A DNA stretch of 64,000 nucleotides from Weizmannia acidilactici (GCF_008974225.1 NZ_BKZR01000006.1:40772-104771), one strand, 5' to 3'. Positions 23,532 through 33,033 are shown, counted from the stretch's first letter. The notes: a model not told the origin generated them from the letters alone. Numbers and translations: made by a program.

Positions 23532-25199
23532 TTATTTTTGAACATAAGCATCCCTGAAGGTTGTATCCGGACCGAACAAGTGGTCTTCTACGCCTTTAAC
23601 ATAAGGTTTTTGCAGGCGGAGATATGCACGTTGGTACAACGGCCCGATTGCGGCATCATTCATCAAGATTTTTTCTGCCTTCAGCATAACTTGCCAACGT
23701 TTTTCAGGGTTGTTCGCATAAGTTGTTTTTGCTTCATTGATTAGCTTGTCATATTGTTTATTGGAATAACCGGATTTATTGTTATCCCCGTTTGTGACAA
23801 ACAGATCGAGGAATGTCATAGGGTCCTGATAGTCCGGTCCCCAACCGGCAAGCTGAATATCGTAGTCTTGGTTTGTATCCAATTGCAAGCGGTTTTTAAA
23901 TGGTACGTTTTTCAGTTTGAGCGTTAAACCAGGTAAATTCTTTTCCAATTGGTTTTGGATAAATTCGCTTGATTTCTTGGCGTCGTCGGTGTCATCACCA
24001 AGCAGTTCAAACGTAAGACTCTTCACGCCAAGTTCTTTCAAGCCTTTTTCCCAGTATTTCTTAGCTTCCGAAGCATTATATTTTAGGAAATCTCCGTTTT
24101 CAGCACGGAAATCCTGCCCTGTTTTCGGATCTTTTACAAAGTCTTTCGGAACCAATCCGTTTGCAGGGATAGAACCGTTGCCTAATGTAGTATCAACATA
24201 CGATTGTTTATCCACTGCCATTGCCAAAGCTTTGCGGATATTGATATTCGCTAAAGCAGTCTTCTTGCCGTTGCGCACTTCATTATATTTGAAGTAGAAG
24301 ACGGAAGAAGTCGGATACGTATGGGCTTCTTTGCTGTTTTTATACTGCTGCGCATATTCGTTGCTCAAGCCGACACGGTCAACTTTGCCGGTGTTGTACA
24401 GGTTCACGCCGGTGTTAACCGCTTTGACAACTTGGAAATTGATTTGCTGCAATTTAACTTTATCTTTGTCATAATAATTCGGGTTTTTCACATATTTCCA
24501 GGTCAGACCTGTGCCGTTCCAATTTTTTAAGATAAATGGCCCGTTAAATAACATATTGTCGCTATTTGTCCCATATTTTTTCCCTTTCGATTCCACGAAT
24601 TTTTGGTTTTGCGGGAAGTAGGTCGGGAATGCAAGCAATGATTTTAAGTATGGTGTCGGGCGTTCCAATTGGACTTGAAGCGTATAATCATCGATTGCCT
24701 TAACACCCAGTTCGCTCGGTTGCTTTTTGCCGGCCAAAATATCAGATGCATTTTTGATGACCCCGGCAAAAATATAGGAATATTGGGAGCCGACTTTCGG
24801 ATTTACAGCCCTTTGCCATGAAAAGACATAGTCTTTCGCTGTTACAGGATCGCCATTCGACCATTTCGCATCTTTACGGAGTTTAAATGTATATGTCTTA
24901 CCGTCTTTGCTTACAGTCGGTTCTTCGGCTGCATCAGCCAAATAGAGATTGTCATCTTTACCGATGCGGTAAAGGCCTTCCATCGTGTTTCCAAATAAGA
25001 TGAAGCTTTCCTGGTCTGTTGCGAGCGTCGGATCGCCTGAAGGAATTTCAGCGCTAGCAATCCAGTTTAAGACTTGCTTTGTTGAGCTGTTGCCGCTTTT
25101 GCTGCCTGAACTGCTGCTGTTATTGCTGCCGCAGGCACCAAGCACAAGGGACAGCACAAAAGCCAAAGTCATGAAAACATAAAATTTTGACTTTTTCAT
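23532..25199 (-). CDS. oppA: Oligopeptide-binding lipoprotein OppA
   Basis: A 555-residue solute-binding protein. A lipoprotein signal (MKKSKFYVFMTLAFVLSLVL, cleavage before Cys23 in GACGSN) is followed by a Ser/Asn linker and the family 5 extracellular domain (YTFKLRKDAKWSNGDPVTAKD, and later WGPDYQDPMTFLDLFVTNGD). It captures peptides outside the cell for the OppBCDF importer; in Bacillus it also takes up signalling peptides used in competence and sporulation. AAGGGTGG is 7 bases before the ATG. First gene of the operon. Confidence 0.95.
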   Translation of the reverse strand: MKKSKFYVFMTLAFVLSLVLGACGSNNSSSSGSKSGNSSTKQVLNWIASAEIPSGDPTLATDQESFILFGNTMEGLYRIGKDDNLYLADAAEEPTVSKDGKTYTFKLRKDAKWSNGDPVTAKDYVFSWQRAVNPKVGSQYSYIFAGVIKNASDILAGKKQPSELGVKAIDDYTLQVQLERPTPYLKSLLAFPTYFPQNQKFVESKGKKYGTNSDNMLFNGPFILKNWNGTGLTWKYVKNPNYYDKDKVKLQQINFQVVKAVNTGVNLYNTGKVDRVGLSNEYAQQYKNSKEAHTYPTSSVFYFKYNEVRNGKKTALANINIRKALAMAVDKQSYVDTTLGNGSIPANGLVPKDFVKDPKTGQDFRAENGDFLKYNASEAKKYWEKGLKELGVKSLTFELLGDDTDDAKKSSEFIQNQLEKNLPGLTLKLKNVPFKNRLQLDTNQDYDIQLAGWGPDYQDPMTFLDLFVTNGDNNKSGYSNKQYDKLINEAKTTYANNPEKRWQVMLKAEKILMNDAAIGPLYQRAYLRLQKPYVKGVEDHLFGPDTTFRDAYVQK

Positions 25200-25253
25200 C
25201 AGCTAACCACCCTTTTTTTATTTTTCTGAAAAGCAAGTGACTTTTCGAAATCA

Positions 25254-25282
25254 ATTATACTAACATTTGTTTTACTTGTACA
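25254..25282 (-). promoter_or_regulatory. Candidate promoter of the opp operon
   Basis: A perfect TATAAT (25259-25254) with a weaker TGTACA (25282-25277) 17 bases upstream on the minus strand. It is about 55 bases before the oppA start codon. Confidence 0.5.
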
Positions 25283-25438
25283 TATTTTTTTATTGTTTTT
25301 TAATTACATTAAAAATAAGGAAAAAGTGAAAAAAATACCGCCACGCCAATATTGTAATCCCTTTCAAATCAATCAAAAATTTTAAAAAAACTATTATATT
25401 TGAATCAATTTCATAATTGCTCTTTTTAAAAATACAAA

Positions 25439-26607
25439 GACCTGTAGAATTTCTAAATTAACGTTTTTTAAATTGCCTTAGTTTTATGCAGCTTGTTGCC
25501 CTTGATTTAACATTGCGTTTATGCGGTCTGCGGCTAGTTTTGAAGCATTGTAAATAAGCGTTACGAGATCGAAATGTACTTTTGCCCGTTTTCCGGTCCG
25601 GTAACGAACATTGTTGAGCTGAAAGTATTCCTTTAAATATGCATTAACTCGTTCTACGGCGTTTGAAAATCGTTTTCCATGCCTTTGACCCCCGGGCAGG
25701 TGCTGTATATTTTCGAAGGTCTGTTGTGATCTTTACTTTGTACACTTTCTGGCAGATGCCTTCATCGAACCCAATCCTTTCAGGCTCATTCCGTTTATTG
25801 TAGGCCATCACAGAATGCTGCCCCATTCGATAAACCTGTGTATAAATGGGTTCGAAATCATAACCGGCATCAATTACTTCATGACGTAATAAAGGGAGTG
25901 GTAAGCGTTCCTGAATTCCTTTGAGTAACGGAATCTCTGCCTTGCCGTCATTCAGGCTGCCCGAAGAGAATAGAGTCTGTAAAATATATTGGCTTGATGT
26001 ACTGACAGCCAGATGGCCTTTATAACCAAACCAAAAAACATTTTTACCTTCACTGTTCTTTTTGACGCCCCATTTCGGATCTTGTGGAACTTTCGTGCGT
26101 CATTCATCCAGAGGGGCATCCAGTTGAGCTTCTTTTTTCTTTTGGAAAAATGGCAGAGTCGCTTCTTTTTCAGCCTGTTCAGCGAGCCATTTTTCACGTT
26201 CTTCTTTGGACTTTCTCCCTCGTTTTTTATCGTAAGCCAGGAATAAGAGGATTCAGAAGGCGTATTGTCCGATACAAGAAAACCGCAGTTTAGCTTGAAG
26301 GTAATGTCTTCATTTAAACGTTTCACAAGATCCTTAACGGTTGGGATTCGTTCAACATAACGGACGAAAACTGAAATAATCATGGCGGCATAGTTTAATT
26401 CTTCAGGTGCACCAAGATGGGACTTCTTGGTTACTGAATGGCAGATTTTATTAAGATTTATAGCTGAAATAATGGCATCGTAACGATGGGTAGGTTCCAT
26501 TTCGTATAATTCCTGGATGCCAAATAAACTCATTTGTCGTATAATGGTCACAGGGAGTGTCCCTCCAGTCTTTTTTGTTTTTTTCGTTAATTACCGTTAT
26601 ACAAGAC
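25439..26607 (-). mobile_element. Degenerate insertion sequence, IS1182-like
   Basis: The span is bounded by imperfect terminal inverted repeats: left GACCTGTAGAATTTC... ending AATTAACG (25439-25463) and, reading the complementary strand from the right end, GTCTTGTATAACGG... ending AATTAACG (26607-26585). The ends share the outer TGTA/AA core and an identical inner AATTAACG. The transposase between them is broken, so the element is dead. No target-site duplication was found at these ends. The total of about 1.17 kb is short for the family, consistent with internal deletion. Confidence 0.55.
25484..26551 (-). pseudogene. Transposase remnant (IS1182-like family)
   Basis: The N-terminal half (25952-26551) contains SLFGIQELYEMEPTHRYDAI and PTVKDLVKRLNEDITFKLNC, typical of this transposase family. 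Further on, fragments MGQHSVMAYNKRNEPERIGF, KVKITTDLRKYTAPARGSKA and the C-terminus AVERVNAYLKEYFQLNNVRY, ending QGQQAA, occur in different frames. At least two frameshifts are needed. A middle segment and the Cys-rich stretch normally between the GFDE and CQKV parts are missing. It cannot encode an active enzyme. It separates the opp operon from the trpS region. Confidence 0.8.
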
Positions 26608-26945
26608 TTGGGGAGGTACTTCCTTTTTTATGTTTTGAAAACCTTTGGACACAAGGACTTGGAATTTTGAAATTCACTCATTTAAATATTCTTTGCTAAA
26701 TTTTTTACCAAGTCCCTTATGAACAACTGATTTCTAATATTTTTTTGCGCAGGCTTTTCCTTTATCTTTCCTTCTTTAAACATTTATGCAACATAATTTA
26801 CGGTATGCGTGACATTTTTAATTTTTTTATTTCTTGAAATAAATTTAATTTAACTTATAAATATGTTTCGACATGTCTGGTAGTTTTCTATTTTGTTGTG
26901 TTCCTGTATAATGGACGAAAATGCTTGTTGCTGAAAGGTGAGCAT
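26608..26945. other. AT-rich intergenic region
   Basis: About 340 bases with no supported gene. It is strongly AT-rich, and the right part presumably contains the promoter of the DUF3899 gene. No repeats or RNA elements were recognised. Confidence 0.4.
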
Positions 26946-27278
26946 ATGTTTAAAAAGCTTGTCTATTGGTTTTTGTCTTCCCAGTTGCTTGTTTTCATCT
27001 GTTCTTTCACGTTTTATAAGCGGATCGACCTGCTTTGTTATATTAATACATCTTTTACAATCGGGGCGCTCTTGATCTTTTTTTCCTTGTCGGTTTTTAT
27101 GCTCCGTACAGGTTTTTTTGATGCTTTTTTCTACGGTTTCCAGCGACTGTCGTCCAGATTTGACGGAGAAGTCCGTCCGCTGTCCAAACTGGTCTCGATT
27201 CACGTGCAAATGCCGTTTTTAACCGGCGTTGTGATGATGATTTTCATGGCAATTGCCCTTTTTCTGCAAAGTTCGTAA
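26946..27278 (+). CDS. DUF3899 membrane protein
   Basis: A 110-residue protein with three hydrophobic helices, about residues 5-20, 33-53 and 88-107. The middle INTSFTIGALLIFFSLSVFM followed by a G-F-F-D-x-F-x-Y-x-F-x-R pattern (TGFFDAFFYGFQR) is typical of DUF3899 proteins in Bacillaceae. GAAAGGTGAG lies before the ATG. It sits alone, immediately upstream of the trpS promoter. The function is not known. Confidence 0.75.
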   Translation: MFKKLVYWFLSSQLLVFICSFTFYKRIDLLCYINTSFTIGALLIFFSLSVFMLRTGFFDAFFYGFQRLSSRFDGEVRPLSKLVSIHVQMPFLTGVVMMIFMAIALFLQSS

Positions 27279-27291
27279 AGATTTCGCATTT

Positions 27292-27319
27292 TGACTTTTT
27301 TGCTTAATTTGATTATAAT
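27292..27319 (+). promoter_or_regulatory. Vegetative promoter of trpS
   Basis: TTGACT (27292-27297), 16-base spacer, TATAAT (27314-27319). It lies directly upstream of the T-box leader. Confidence 0.65.
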
Positions 27320-27335
27320 GGTGGCGGTACGTGAA

Positions 27336-27592
27336 AAGCGATGAGAAAGAATAGTACATTTGCCAGGGCATTTTAGAGAGTTTGTGGTTGGTGGGAACAA
27401 ACATGCCGGGCAGATGGAATGGGCTTTCGAGCTCCGGGGATGAACGGATATTTTACCCTATTAGTTTCCGGCGTTTGCCTTGCGTTAACAAGGCCCCAAT
27501 TTTTTGGAACTAAGCGGCCCGGCGTAAAGGGCACTTAGGGTGGCACCGCGGATCTATCCCATTCGTCCCTATTTGGATGAATGGTTTTTTAT
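27336..27592 (+). ncRNA. T-box riboswitch, tryptophan-specific, leader of trpS
   Basis: The leader holds the AGTA bulge motif (near 27352), a long stem I arm, a likely TGG (Trp) specifier codon at 27415-27417, and the highly conserved T-box TAGGGTGGCACCGCGG at 27536-27551. Here the antiterminator TGGC can pair with the 3' end of uncharged tRNA-Trp (discriminator G). It ends in a terminator hairpin (CATTCGTCC with GGATGAATG) followed by T6 (27559-27590). Uncharged tRNA-Trp should prevent termination and raise trpS expression. The specifier position is inferred from context. Confidence 0.9.
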
Positions 27593-27635
27593 TTTTATGG
27601 AAAAATTTCAGCATGTCTTAGGAGGAAAAAGCAAA

Positions 27636-28628
27636 ATGAGAACCATTTTTTCAGGCATCCAGCCGAGCGGAACGATCCATATCGGCAACTATCTTGGCGC
27701 AATGAAGCAGTTTGTTGAACTGCAGGACAGTTTTAATTGCTATTTTTGCATTGTGGACCAGCATGCCATCACCGTGCCGCAGGATCGGCTTGCGTTGCGC
27801 AAAAACATCCGAAGCCTTGCCGCTTTTTATGTCGCTGTCGGCATTGATCCGAAGAAAGCAACGCTGTTTATCCAATCAGAAGTACCGGCACATGCCCAGG
27901 CCGGATGGATGCTGCAGTGCGTTTCCTATATCGGAGAATTGGAAAGGATGACGCAGTTTAAAGACAAATCGGCAGGAAAAGAAGGCGTATCGGCCGGCCT
28001 ATTGACATACCCGCCGCTGATGGCTGCTGATATCCTGCTATACAGCACAGATCTTGTGCCGGTCGGTGAAGACCAGAAACAGCATTTGGAATTGACGAGG
28101 GATTTGGCGGAAAGATTTAATAAACGGTATTTGGAAATTTTTACATTGCCTGACATCAAGCTCTCTGAATCAGGCGCACGGATCATGTCCCTGCAGGATC
28201 CGACAAAAAAAATGAGTAAATCCGATCCGAATAAGAAAGCCTTTATTTCACTTCTTGATGACCCGAAACTGGTCGATAAAAAAATTAAAAGCGCCGTTAC
28301 CGATTCGGACGGCGTCGTGAGATATGATAAGGTAAACAAACCAGGCATCTCCAATCTGCTCGTTATCTACTCCAACTTCAGCGGCCTGTCCATTGAAGAA
28401 TTGGAAAGGAAATACGAGGGGGTCGGTTACGGGGCATTTAAAGCTGACCTTGTGGATGTAATCAATGATGCGCTTGCCCCGATCCAGCACCGTTATTACG
28501 AACTGATTGAATCGGAGGAATTGGACCGCATTTTGGATGAAGGCGCGGAAAAAGCTAATATTGTGGCAGGAAAAATGCTGAAGAAAATGGAAAATGCAAT
28601 GGGGCTCGGCAGGAAAAAACGCCACTGA
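27636..28628 (+). CDS. trpS: Tryptophanyl-tRNA synthetase
   Basis: A 330-residue class I synthetase. The HIGH motif appears as TIHIGNYLG near residue 15 and KMSKS as KKMSKSDPNK near 193. DQHAIT and the GEDQKQHLELTRD segment form the tryptophan and adenylate pocket. AGGAGG lies 10 bases before ATG 27636; upstream in-frame starts fall inside the T-box terminator and are rejected. It is controlled by the T-box leader and ends in a strong bidirectional terminator. Confidence 0.97.
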   Translation: MRTIFSGIQPSGTIHIGNYLGAMKQFVELQDSFNCYFCIVDQHAITVPQDRLALRKNIRSLAAFYVAVGIDPKKATLFIQSEVPAHAQAGWMLQCVSYIGELERMTQFKDKSAGKEGVSAGLLTYPPLMAADILLYSTDLVPVGEDQKQHLELTRDLAERFNKRYLEIFTLPDIKLSESGARIMSLQDPTKKMSKSDPNKKAFISLLDDPKLVDKKIKSAVTDSDGVVRYDKVNKPGISNLLVIYSNFSGLSIEELERKYEGVGYGAFKADLVDVINDALAPIQHRYYELIESEELDRILDEGAEKANIVAGKMLKKMENAMGLGRKKRH

Positions 28629-28636
28629 ACCAATGC

Positions 28637-28673
28637 AAAAAACGAGTTGCGATTTAGTACGCAACTCGTTTTT
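28637..28673. terminator. Bidirectional terminator between trpS and yjbA
   Basis: A 13-bp stem (AAAACGAGTTGCG with CGCAACTCGTTTT) with A and T runs at both sides serves the two convergent genes. It overlaps the last bases of yjbA. Confidence 0.85.
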
Positions 28674-29424
28674 ACATGAGTTCGCTTTTTTCATTGTGTT
28701 CAAGTTCCCAAAGTTTTTCAAAGAACGGTTGTCCTTTTATCAAGTTTTCGCACAACTGCTCGTGTTTTTCAGACCACCCTGTTTTTGTTTCCTCATAAAG
28801 CCGCTCCCACACAAGATCAAAATCCATAAATTGAATTTGTTCATATTTTTCCGGCGACCATTCAGTATACCAATACCGCACTTCCGCCGTATTCTTAGAA
28901 GAATAAAGCTGGTCAAGGGCCATAAACAGCAGCTGCTTTAACTGCCTTTCCCTTCTCGTCAGCCCCTGCATGCATTCCGGTGAAGGGGATAAAATATGGT
29001 ATTCTTTCGGTTTGGCGTTTTTTTCAAAATGGTAAGAAACCGGCTCATGTCCCACTATCATATCATACACAAGCTGTTCCTGCCGCGGGATAAGCCTGCT
29101 TTTCCGGATCGGCAGCGTATAGCCGATCGTATCGACAGCCAATATTCCCTTGCCATCCGTTACGACAAAACAATAATCAAGCTGGATCCTTTCATGGTTT
29201 TTGCGCAATATCCCTTTTTGATAAACATCGTTCAGCAACGTCTGCGGCAATTCCGCCAAATCATTTTCAATGTAATCATAAAGAAGCGTGTCCACATATA
29301 AAAGAGGGACCTGGTCAAGCAGTTCAATGACATCATCCCGGCGCCATTCATGAAAAGGGCAGACATTATATCCGTTTTCCTCCCCCTCGAACCAGTTGAC
29401 CCATACATCGTGAAGATACAGCAT
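28672..29424 (-). CDS. yjbA: UPF0736 family protein
   Basis: A 250-residue soluble protein of unknown function. It opens MLYLHDVWVNWFEGEENGYN and ends with a helical, Glu/Lys-rich region; there is no membrane segment or known catalytic motif. Length and sequence agree with YjbA of B. subtilis, which also lies next to trpS. GGGGGG is 6 bases before ATG 29424. Confidence 0.88.
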   Translation of the reverse strand: MLYLHDVWVNWFEGEENGYNVCPFHEWRRDDVIELLDQVPLLYVDTLLYDYIENDLAELPQTLLNDVYQKGILRKNHERIQLDYCFVVTDGKGILAVDTIGYTLPIRKSRLIPRQEQLVYDMIVGHEPVSYHFEKNAKPKEYHILSPSPECMQGLTRRERQLKQLLFMALDQLYSSKNTAEVRYWYTEWSPEKYEQIQFMDFDLVWERLYEETKTGWSEKHEQLCENLIKGQPFFEKLWELEHNEKSELM

Positions 29425-29551
29425 TGATAACCCCCCGTAAACTCTATTTGTCATTCAGTATAGGCAGGGAGCAGTTAAATTATTCCTATGCCGCCGCCAA
29501 AAAGGAAGATGGGGGAAGCTGCCGGCACTATATCTTTCAGCAGGCAACCCC

Positions 29552-30328
29552 CTATTTAAAATTTTTTGTAAGGAATGTTTCGGATGCGAGGCCTATGCAT
29601 TTTGCAGTAGAAAAAGCATGTGTATTCTTAAATTCTTCTATGAGGAAATACCCGAGCGCATACCCCATCATGTTTGGCACGTACCTTCTCCCGAAAAGCA
29701 GGTCATCGTGGATTTTCTCGCTTTTTTTCCTTTCAAGGTTTTCCGCAAAAAATCGGTGCCACGCCTGCATCTTCTGCCTGCCCGTATACAGCCTGGACGT
29801 TCCTGAAATATATTCCTCCCCTAAGTATTCGAGCACGGCATGTTCCGCCAGGCCTTCAAATACAAGAGAATCGAGCAACGTATATTCCATAAGCGGCCGT
29901 TTCAGCCGGGACATGCGCGCAGCATGATGGTATTCATGGATCAAAAGTGCCTCCCATTCTTTTTCGTCCCGTACCGGCCCCAAGAACAGGAAAACGGCAT
30001 CCGGCAGCGTGACGCCTGATTTTCCCCTGCTTTTTCGGAACCCGAATCCGTTTCCCGCACGGATCGGGAATATATAAATATCCGGGTCCGGCCCTTTCCA
30101 CAGCTTTTGATACTTTGCTTTAAGTGCCGCGATTTTTTCCCACGCATTCTTTTCTTTCAACGATAGAAAAGTCTGTTTCGACTGTCCTGAAGGCCGGTAC
30201 ATGCCGAAGCTTTGCAAGTACCGGTAAAAATCTTTCACGTCTTTTCCGGCCTGTTTGATGTTTTTGCAAAACACTTCCGGCCTTCCAAAATCTTCCTCCA
30301 TCCACCTGTCTGTACGTATGACGCCCAT
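29552..30328 (-). CDS. yjaZ: DUF2268 putative zinc protease
   Basis: A 258-residue protein whose second half has the zinc-binding helix LLIHEYHHAARMSRLK (HExxH near residue 128) and a downstream LLDSLVFEGLAEHAVLEYLG that can supply the third ligand. This is the DUF2268 pattern of predicted Zn-dependent proteases. No signal peptide is obvious. AAGGGGGGG precedes the ATG at 30328. It lies downstream of fabF on the same strand but beyond a terminator-like hairpin. Substrate unknown. Confidence 0.85.
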   Translation of the reverse strand: MGVIRTDRWMEEDFGRPEVFCKNIKQAGKDVKDFYRYLQSFGMYRPSGQSKQTFLSLKEKNAWEKIAALKAKYQKLWKGPDPDIYIFPIRAGNGFGFRKSRGKSGVTLPDAVFLFLGPVRDEKEWEALLIHEYHHAARMSRLKRPLMEYTLLDSLVFEGLAEHAVLEYLGEEYISGTSRLYTGRQKMQAWHRFFAENLERKKSEKIHDDLLFGRRYVPNMMGYALGYFLIEEFKNTHAFSTAKCIGLASETFLTKNFK

Positions 30329-30431
30329 AACGCCCCCCCTTCTGTTTGCTTCTATTGTATTAGCGGGGAACGCGTTTTATTGATCAGATTTAAAGCACAT
30401 TTTGAAATAACTAAAACTTTCCCGATTGCAT

Positions 30432-30479
30432 AAAAAAAGGAGTGCCCCGGGCCGGCCTACCGGCTCTTGGGACAGCCCC
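30432..30479 (-). terminator. Terminator of fabHF
   Basis: An imperfect GC-rich stem (around GAGCCGG / CCGGCCC, extended by GGGCTGTCCC / GGGGCACTCC) ends in T7 on the minus strand. Confidence 0.6.
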
Positions 30480-30505
30480 TTGACGTTCTTTATAAAAGAC
30501 GAAGG

Positions 30506-31747
30506 TTAATCTTCGTATTTTTTAAATGCCAGTGTCGCGTTATGGCCGCCGAATCCGAGCGAGTTGCTGAGCGCCACTTTGACTTCCTGCTTGCGGGATT
30601 CATCCGGCACGTAATCCAAATCGCATTCCGGGTCCGGCGCTTCAATATTGATCGTCGGCGGTAGGATACCTTCGTTGATTGCCAGTACGGTAAAGATAGC
30701 TTCAATCCCCCCCGCTGCGCCGAGCAGATGCCCGGTCATGGATTTTGTCGAGCTTATGGCAAGTTTATAAGCATGGTCGCCAAAAACTTCTTTTATAGCC
30801 ATCGTTTCATATTTATCATTATACTGCGTACTTGTGCCGTGGGCATTAATATAGCCGACTTCGCTTGGGGTGATCCCTGCGTCGTCAAGCGCCATTTTCA
30901 TTGCACGCGCGCCGCCTTCCCCGCCTGGAGCTGGCGCCGTAATATGGTATGCATCGCCGGTTGCCCCGTAGCCGATGACTTCCGCATAAATTTTTGCCCC
31001 GCGCTTTTTCGCATGTTCCAATTCTTCGAGCACCACAATCCCGGCGCCTTCTCCAATGACAAACCCGTCGCGGTTTAAGTCAAACGGGCGGCTTGCCGTA
31101 TTCGGGTCCGGATTGGTCGAGAGCGCGGTGTTTGCGCAAAATCCCGCCAGCGACATATTTGTAATCGGTGCTTCTGCGCCGCCGGTAATCATCACGTCGC
31201 AGTCTCCACGCTGGATGACCTTAAATGCATCGCCGATCGAGTTCGTTCCCGTTGCACAGGCGGTTACGGTACAGGAATTGATGCCTTTTGCGCCGAGTAA
31301 AATGGAGACCTGCCCAGCCGCCATATCCGGGATCATCATCGGGACAAAAAACGGGCTCACACGCCGGTATCCGCGTTTTTGGAAGATTTCAAACTGGTTT
31401 TCGTACGTTTCCATGCCGCCGATCCCGGATCCGATCCAGACGCCGACACGGGTTGCGTTTTCCTCGTTAATCGTAAGGTTCGCATCTTTTACCGCCATTA
31501 TCGCGGATGCGACGGCATAATGCGTAAAGCGGTCCATTTTGCGTGCTTCTTTGCGCTCAATAAACTCTTCAATATTAAAATCTTTCACTTCAGCAGCCAC
31601 TTTTGCCGGAAACTGGTCCGCATTCAGCCTTGTCAGCGGCCCGATCCCGGACTTTCCGTTTACTACGTTCTGCCAGGCTGTCCGCGCATCATTTCCGACC
31701 GGTGTAACAGCCCCAATTCCAGTGACAACCACTCTTCTGTTTTCCAT
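30506..31747 (-). CDS. fabF: Beta-ketoacyl-[acyl-carrier-protein] synthase II
   Basis: A 413-residue condensing enzyme with the catalytic triad: Cys in TACATGTNSIGDAF (near residue 163), His in NAHGTSTQYND (near 303) and His in SMTGHLLGAAGG (near 340). It elongates acyl-ACP with malonyl-ACP. AAGGAG is 7-8 bases from the ATG. It follows fabH by 108 bases and is expected to share the FapR-controlled fabH promoter. Confidence 0.97.
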   Translation of the reverse strand: MENRRVVVTGIGAVTPVGNDARTAWQNVVNGKSGIGPLTRLNADQFPAKVAAEVKDFNIEEFIERKEARKMDRFTHYAVASAIMAVKDANLTINEENATRVGVWIGSGIGGMETYENQFEIFQKRGYRRVSPFFVPMMIPDMAAGQVSILLGAKGINSCTVTACATGTNSIGDAFKVIQRGDCDVMITGGAEAPITNMSLAGFCANTALSTNPDPNTASRPFDLNRDGFVIGEGAGIVVLEELEHAKKRGAKIYAEVIGYGATGDAYHITAPAPGGEGGARAMKMALDDAGITPSEVGYINAHGTSTQYNDKYETMAIKEVFGDHAYKLAISSTKSMTGHLLGAAGGIEAIFTVLAINEGILPPTINIEAPDPECDLDYVPDESRKQEVKVALSNSLGFGGHNATLAFKKYED

Positions 31748-31855
31748 TTTTCCATCTCCTTTTCCAGGTACAAGAAGACCGGTAATGTTTAAGTATCATG
31801 CGATAAATCCGTCAAAATTTTACAGCTTTGAAAGGCTGCTGTGCCAAAGCGGGGG

Positions 31856-32794
31856 TTATTTCCCCCATCTTACCAGTACAGCACCCCATGTCAATCCGCC
31901 TCCAAACCCGACCATCAAAACAAGATCGTCATCTTTGATCTTGCCTTCTTCCAGTTCATCCACTAATGAGATCGGAATGGAAGCAGCGGAAGTATTTCCG
32001 TATTTATGGATCGTTTTCGACATTTTTTCAACAGGCAGGCCAAGCCTTTCCCTCGCTGATTCCATGATACGGATATTTGCCTGGTGCGGGATTAAGAAAT
32101 TTACATCCTCTTTTTTCACCCCGGCCTTTTCAATCACGCGCAGGCTCGATTCTCCCATTTGGCGGACGGCAAACTTAAATACTTCGCGGCCGTTCATGAC
32201 AATATGCCCGTTTTTATCTTCATACAAATATTTGCCGCCGGAGCCGTCCGAACCGAGTTCAAAAGCAAGAATGCCCCTTCCTTCCGAAACCGGACCGATG
32301 ACGGCGGCACCTGCCCCGTCGCCAAAAAGCACAGCCGTACTGCGGTCTTCCCAGTTCGTGATTTTGGATAATTTTTCAACACCTACAATTAAAACATATT
32401 TATACGTATTCGTCTCAATAAATTGCTTGGCTGTCGCCATGGCGTACATAAATCCGGAGCATGCCGCGCTTAAGTCCATCGCCGCTGCCTTCTTCGCGCC
32501 AAGGCGGTCCTGCAAAATATTCGAAACGGTCGGGAACGGCTGGTCCGGCGTAATGGTCGCTACAAGGATTAAATCAATTTCTTCAGGGGAAATGCCTGCA
32601 TTTTTTATCGATTTTACAGCCGCTTCATAGGCCATATCAGACGTCTCGATTTCATCCGGCGCGATCCTGCGCTCTACAATCCCCGTCCTTGTCCGGATCC
32701 ATTCATCGGACGTATCCATCATTTTTTCAAAATCAAAGTTTGTCAAAACCTTTTCAGGATTATACTTCCCAACACCGATAATGCCAGCATTCAT
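31856..32794 (-). CDS. fabH: Beta-ketoacyl-[acyl-carrier-protein] synthase III
   Basis: A 312-residue initiating condensing enzyme. The active-site Cys is in DLSAACSGFMYAMA (near 112), His in FLIPHQANIRI (near 238) and Asn in KYGNTSAASIP (near 268). FabH joins a short acyl-CoA primer to malonyl-ACP and so sets branched or straight chain starts. AAGAAGGAA precedes the ATG. A promoter with an embedded FapR-like operator lies 70-115 bases upstream. Gene order fabH-fabF matches B. subtilis. Confidence 0.97.
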   Translation of the reverse strand: MNAGIIGVGKYNPEKVLTNFDFEKMMDTSDEWIRTRTGIVERRIAPDEIETSDMAYEAAVKSIKNAGISPEEIDLILVATITPDQPFPTVSNILQDRLGAKKAAAMDLSAACSGFMYAMATAKQFIETNTYKYVLIVGVEKLSKITNWEDRSTAVLFGDGAGAAVIGPVSEGRGILAFELGSDGSGGKYLYEDKNGHIVMNGREVFKFAVRQMGESSLRVIEKAGVKKEDVNFLIPHQANIRIMESARERLGLPVEKMSKTIHKYGNTSAASIPISLVDELEEGKIKDDDLVLMVGFGGGLTWGAVLVRWGK

Positions 32795-32863
32795 TTCGTA
32801 TTCCTTCTTTCCAAATTAAAATAGTCAAAGTTTATCATATACGAATGATTCTTATAGTTATTA

Positions 32864-32908
32864 TTATGACCTGCTCCTAATTATATCAAAGCGGTGTTTT
32901 CTTGTCAC
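32864..32908 (-). promoter_or_regulatory. fabHF promoter with FapR-like operator
   Basis: Minus strand: -35 GTGACA (32908-32903), 17-base spacer, -10 TATAAT (32885-32880), then TTAGGAGCAGGTCATAA (32880-32864). The 17-mer matches the FapR consensus TTAGTACCNGGTACTAA at 13 of 16 fixed positions. The operator starts on the last base of the -10, exactly as at fabI. Confidence 0.65.
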
Positions 32909-33033
32909 CCCCGGCCAGTGTTCTATTGCGGATGGGCCAATGGCGCGGTCGAAACCGTTTTTTCGTCATATGCTGTAGTAGAAAAGACGCCCGGATTTCA
33001 GACAATAAAAAGAAGCCGAAAGGGAGTGAGAAA

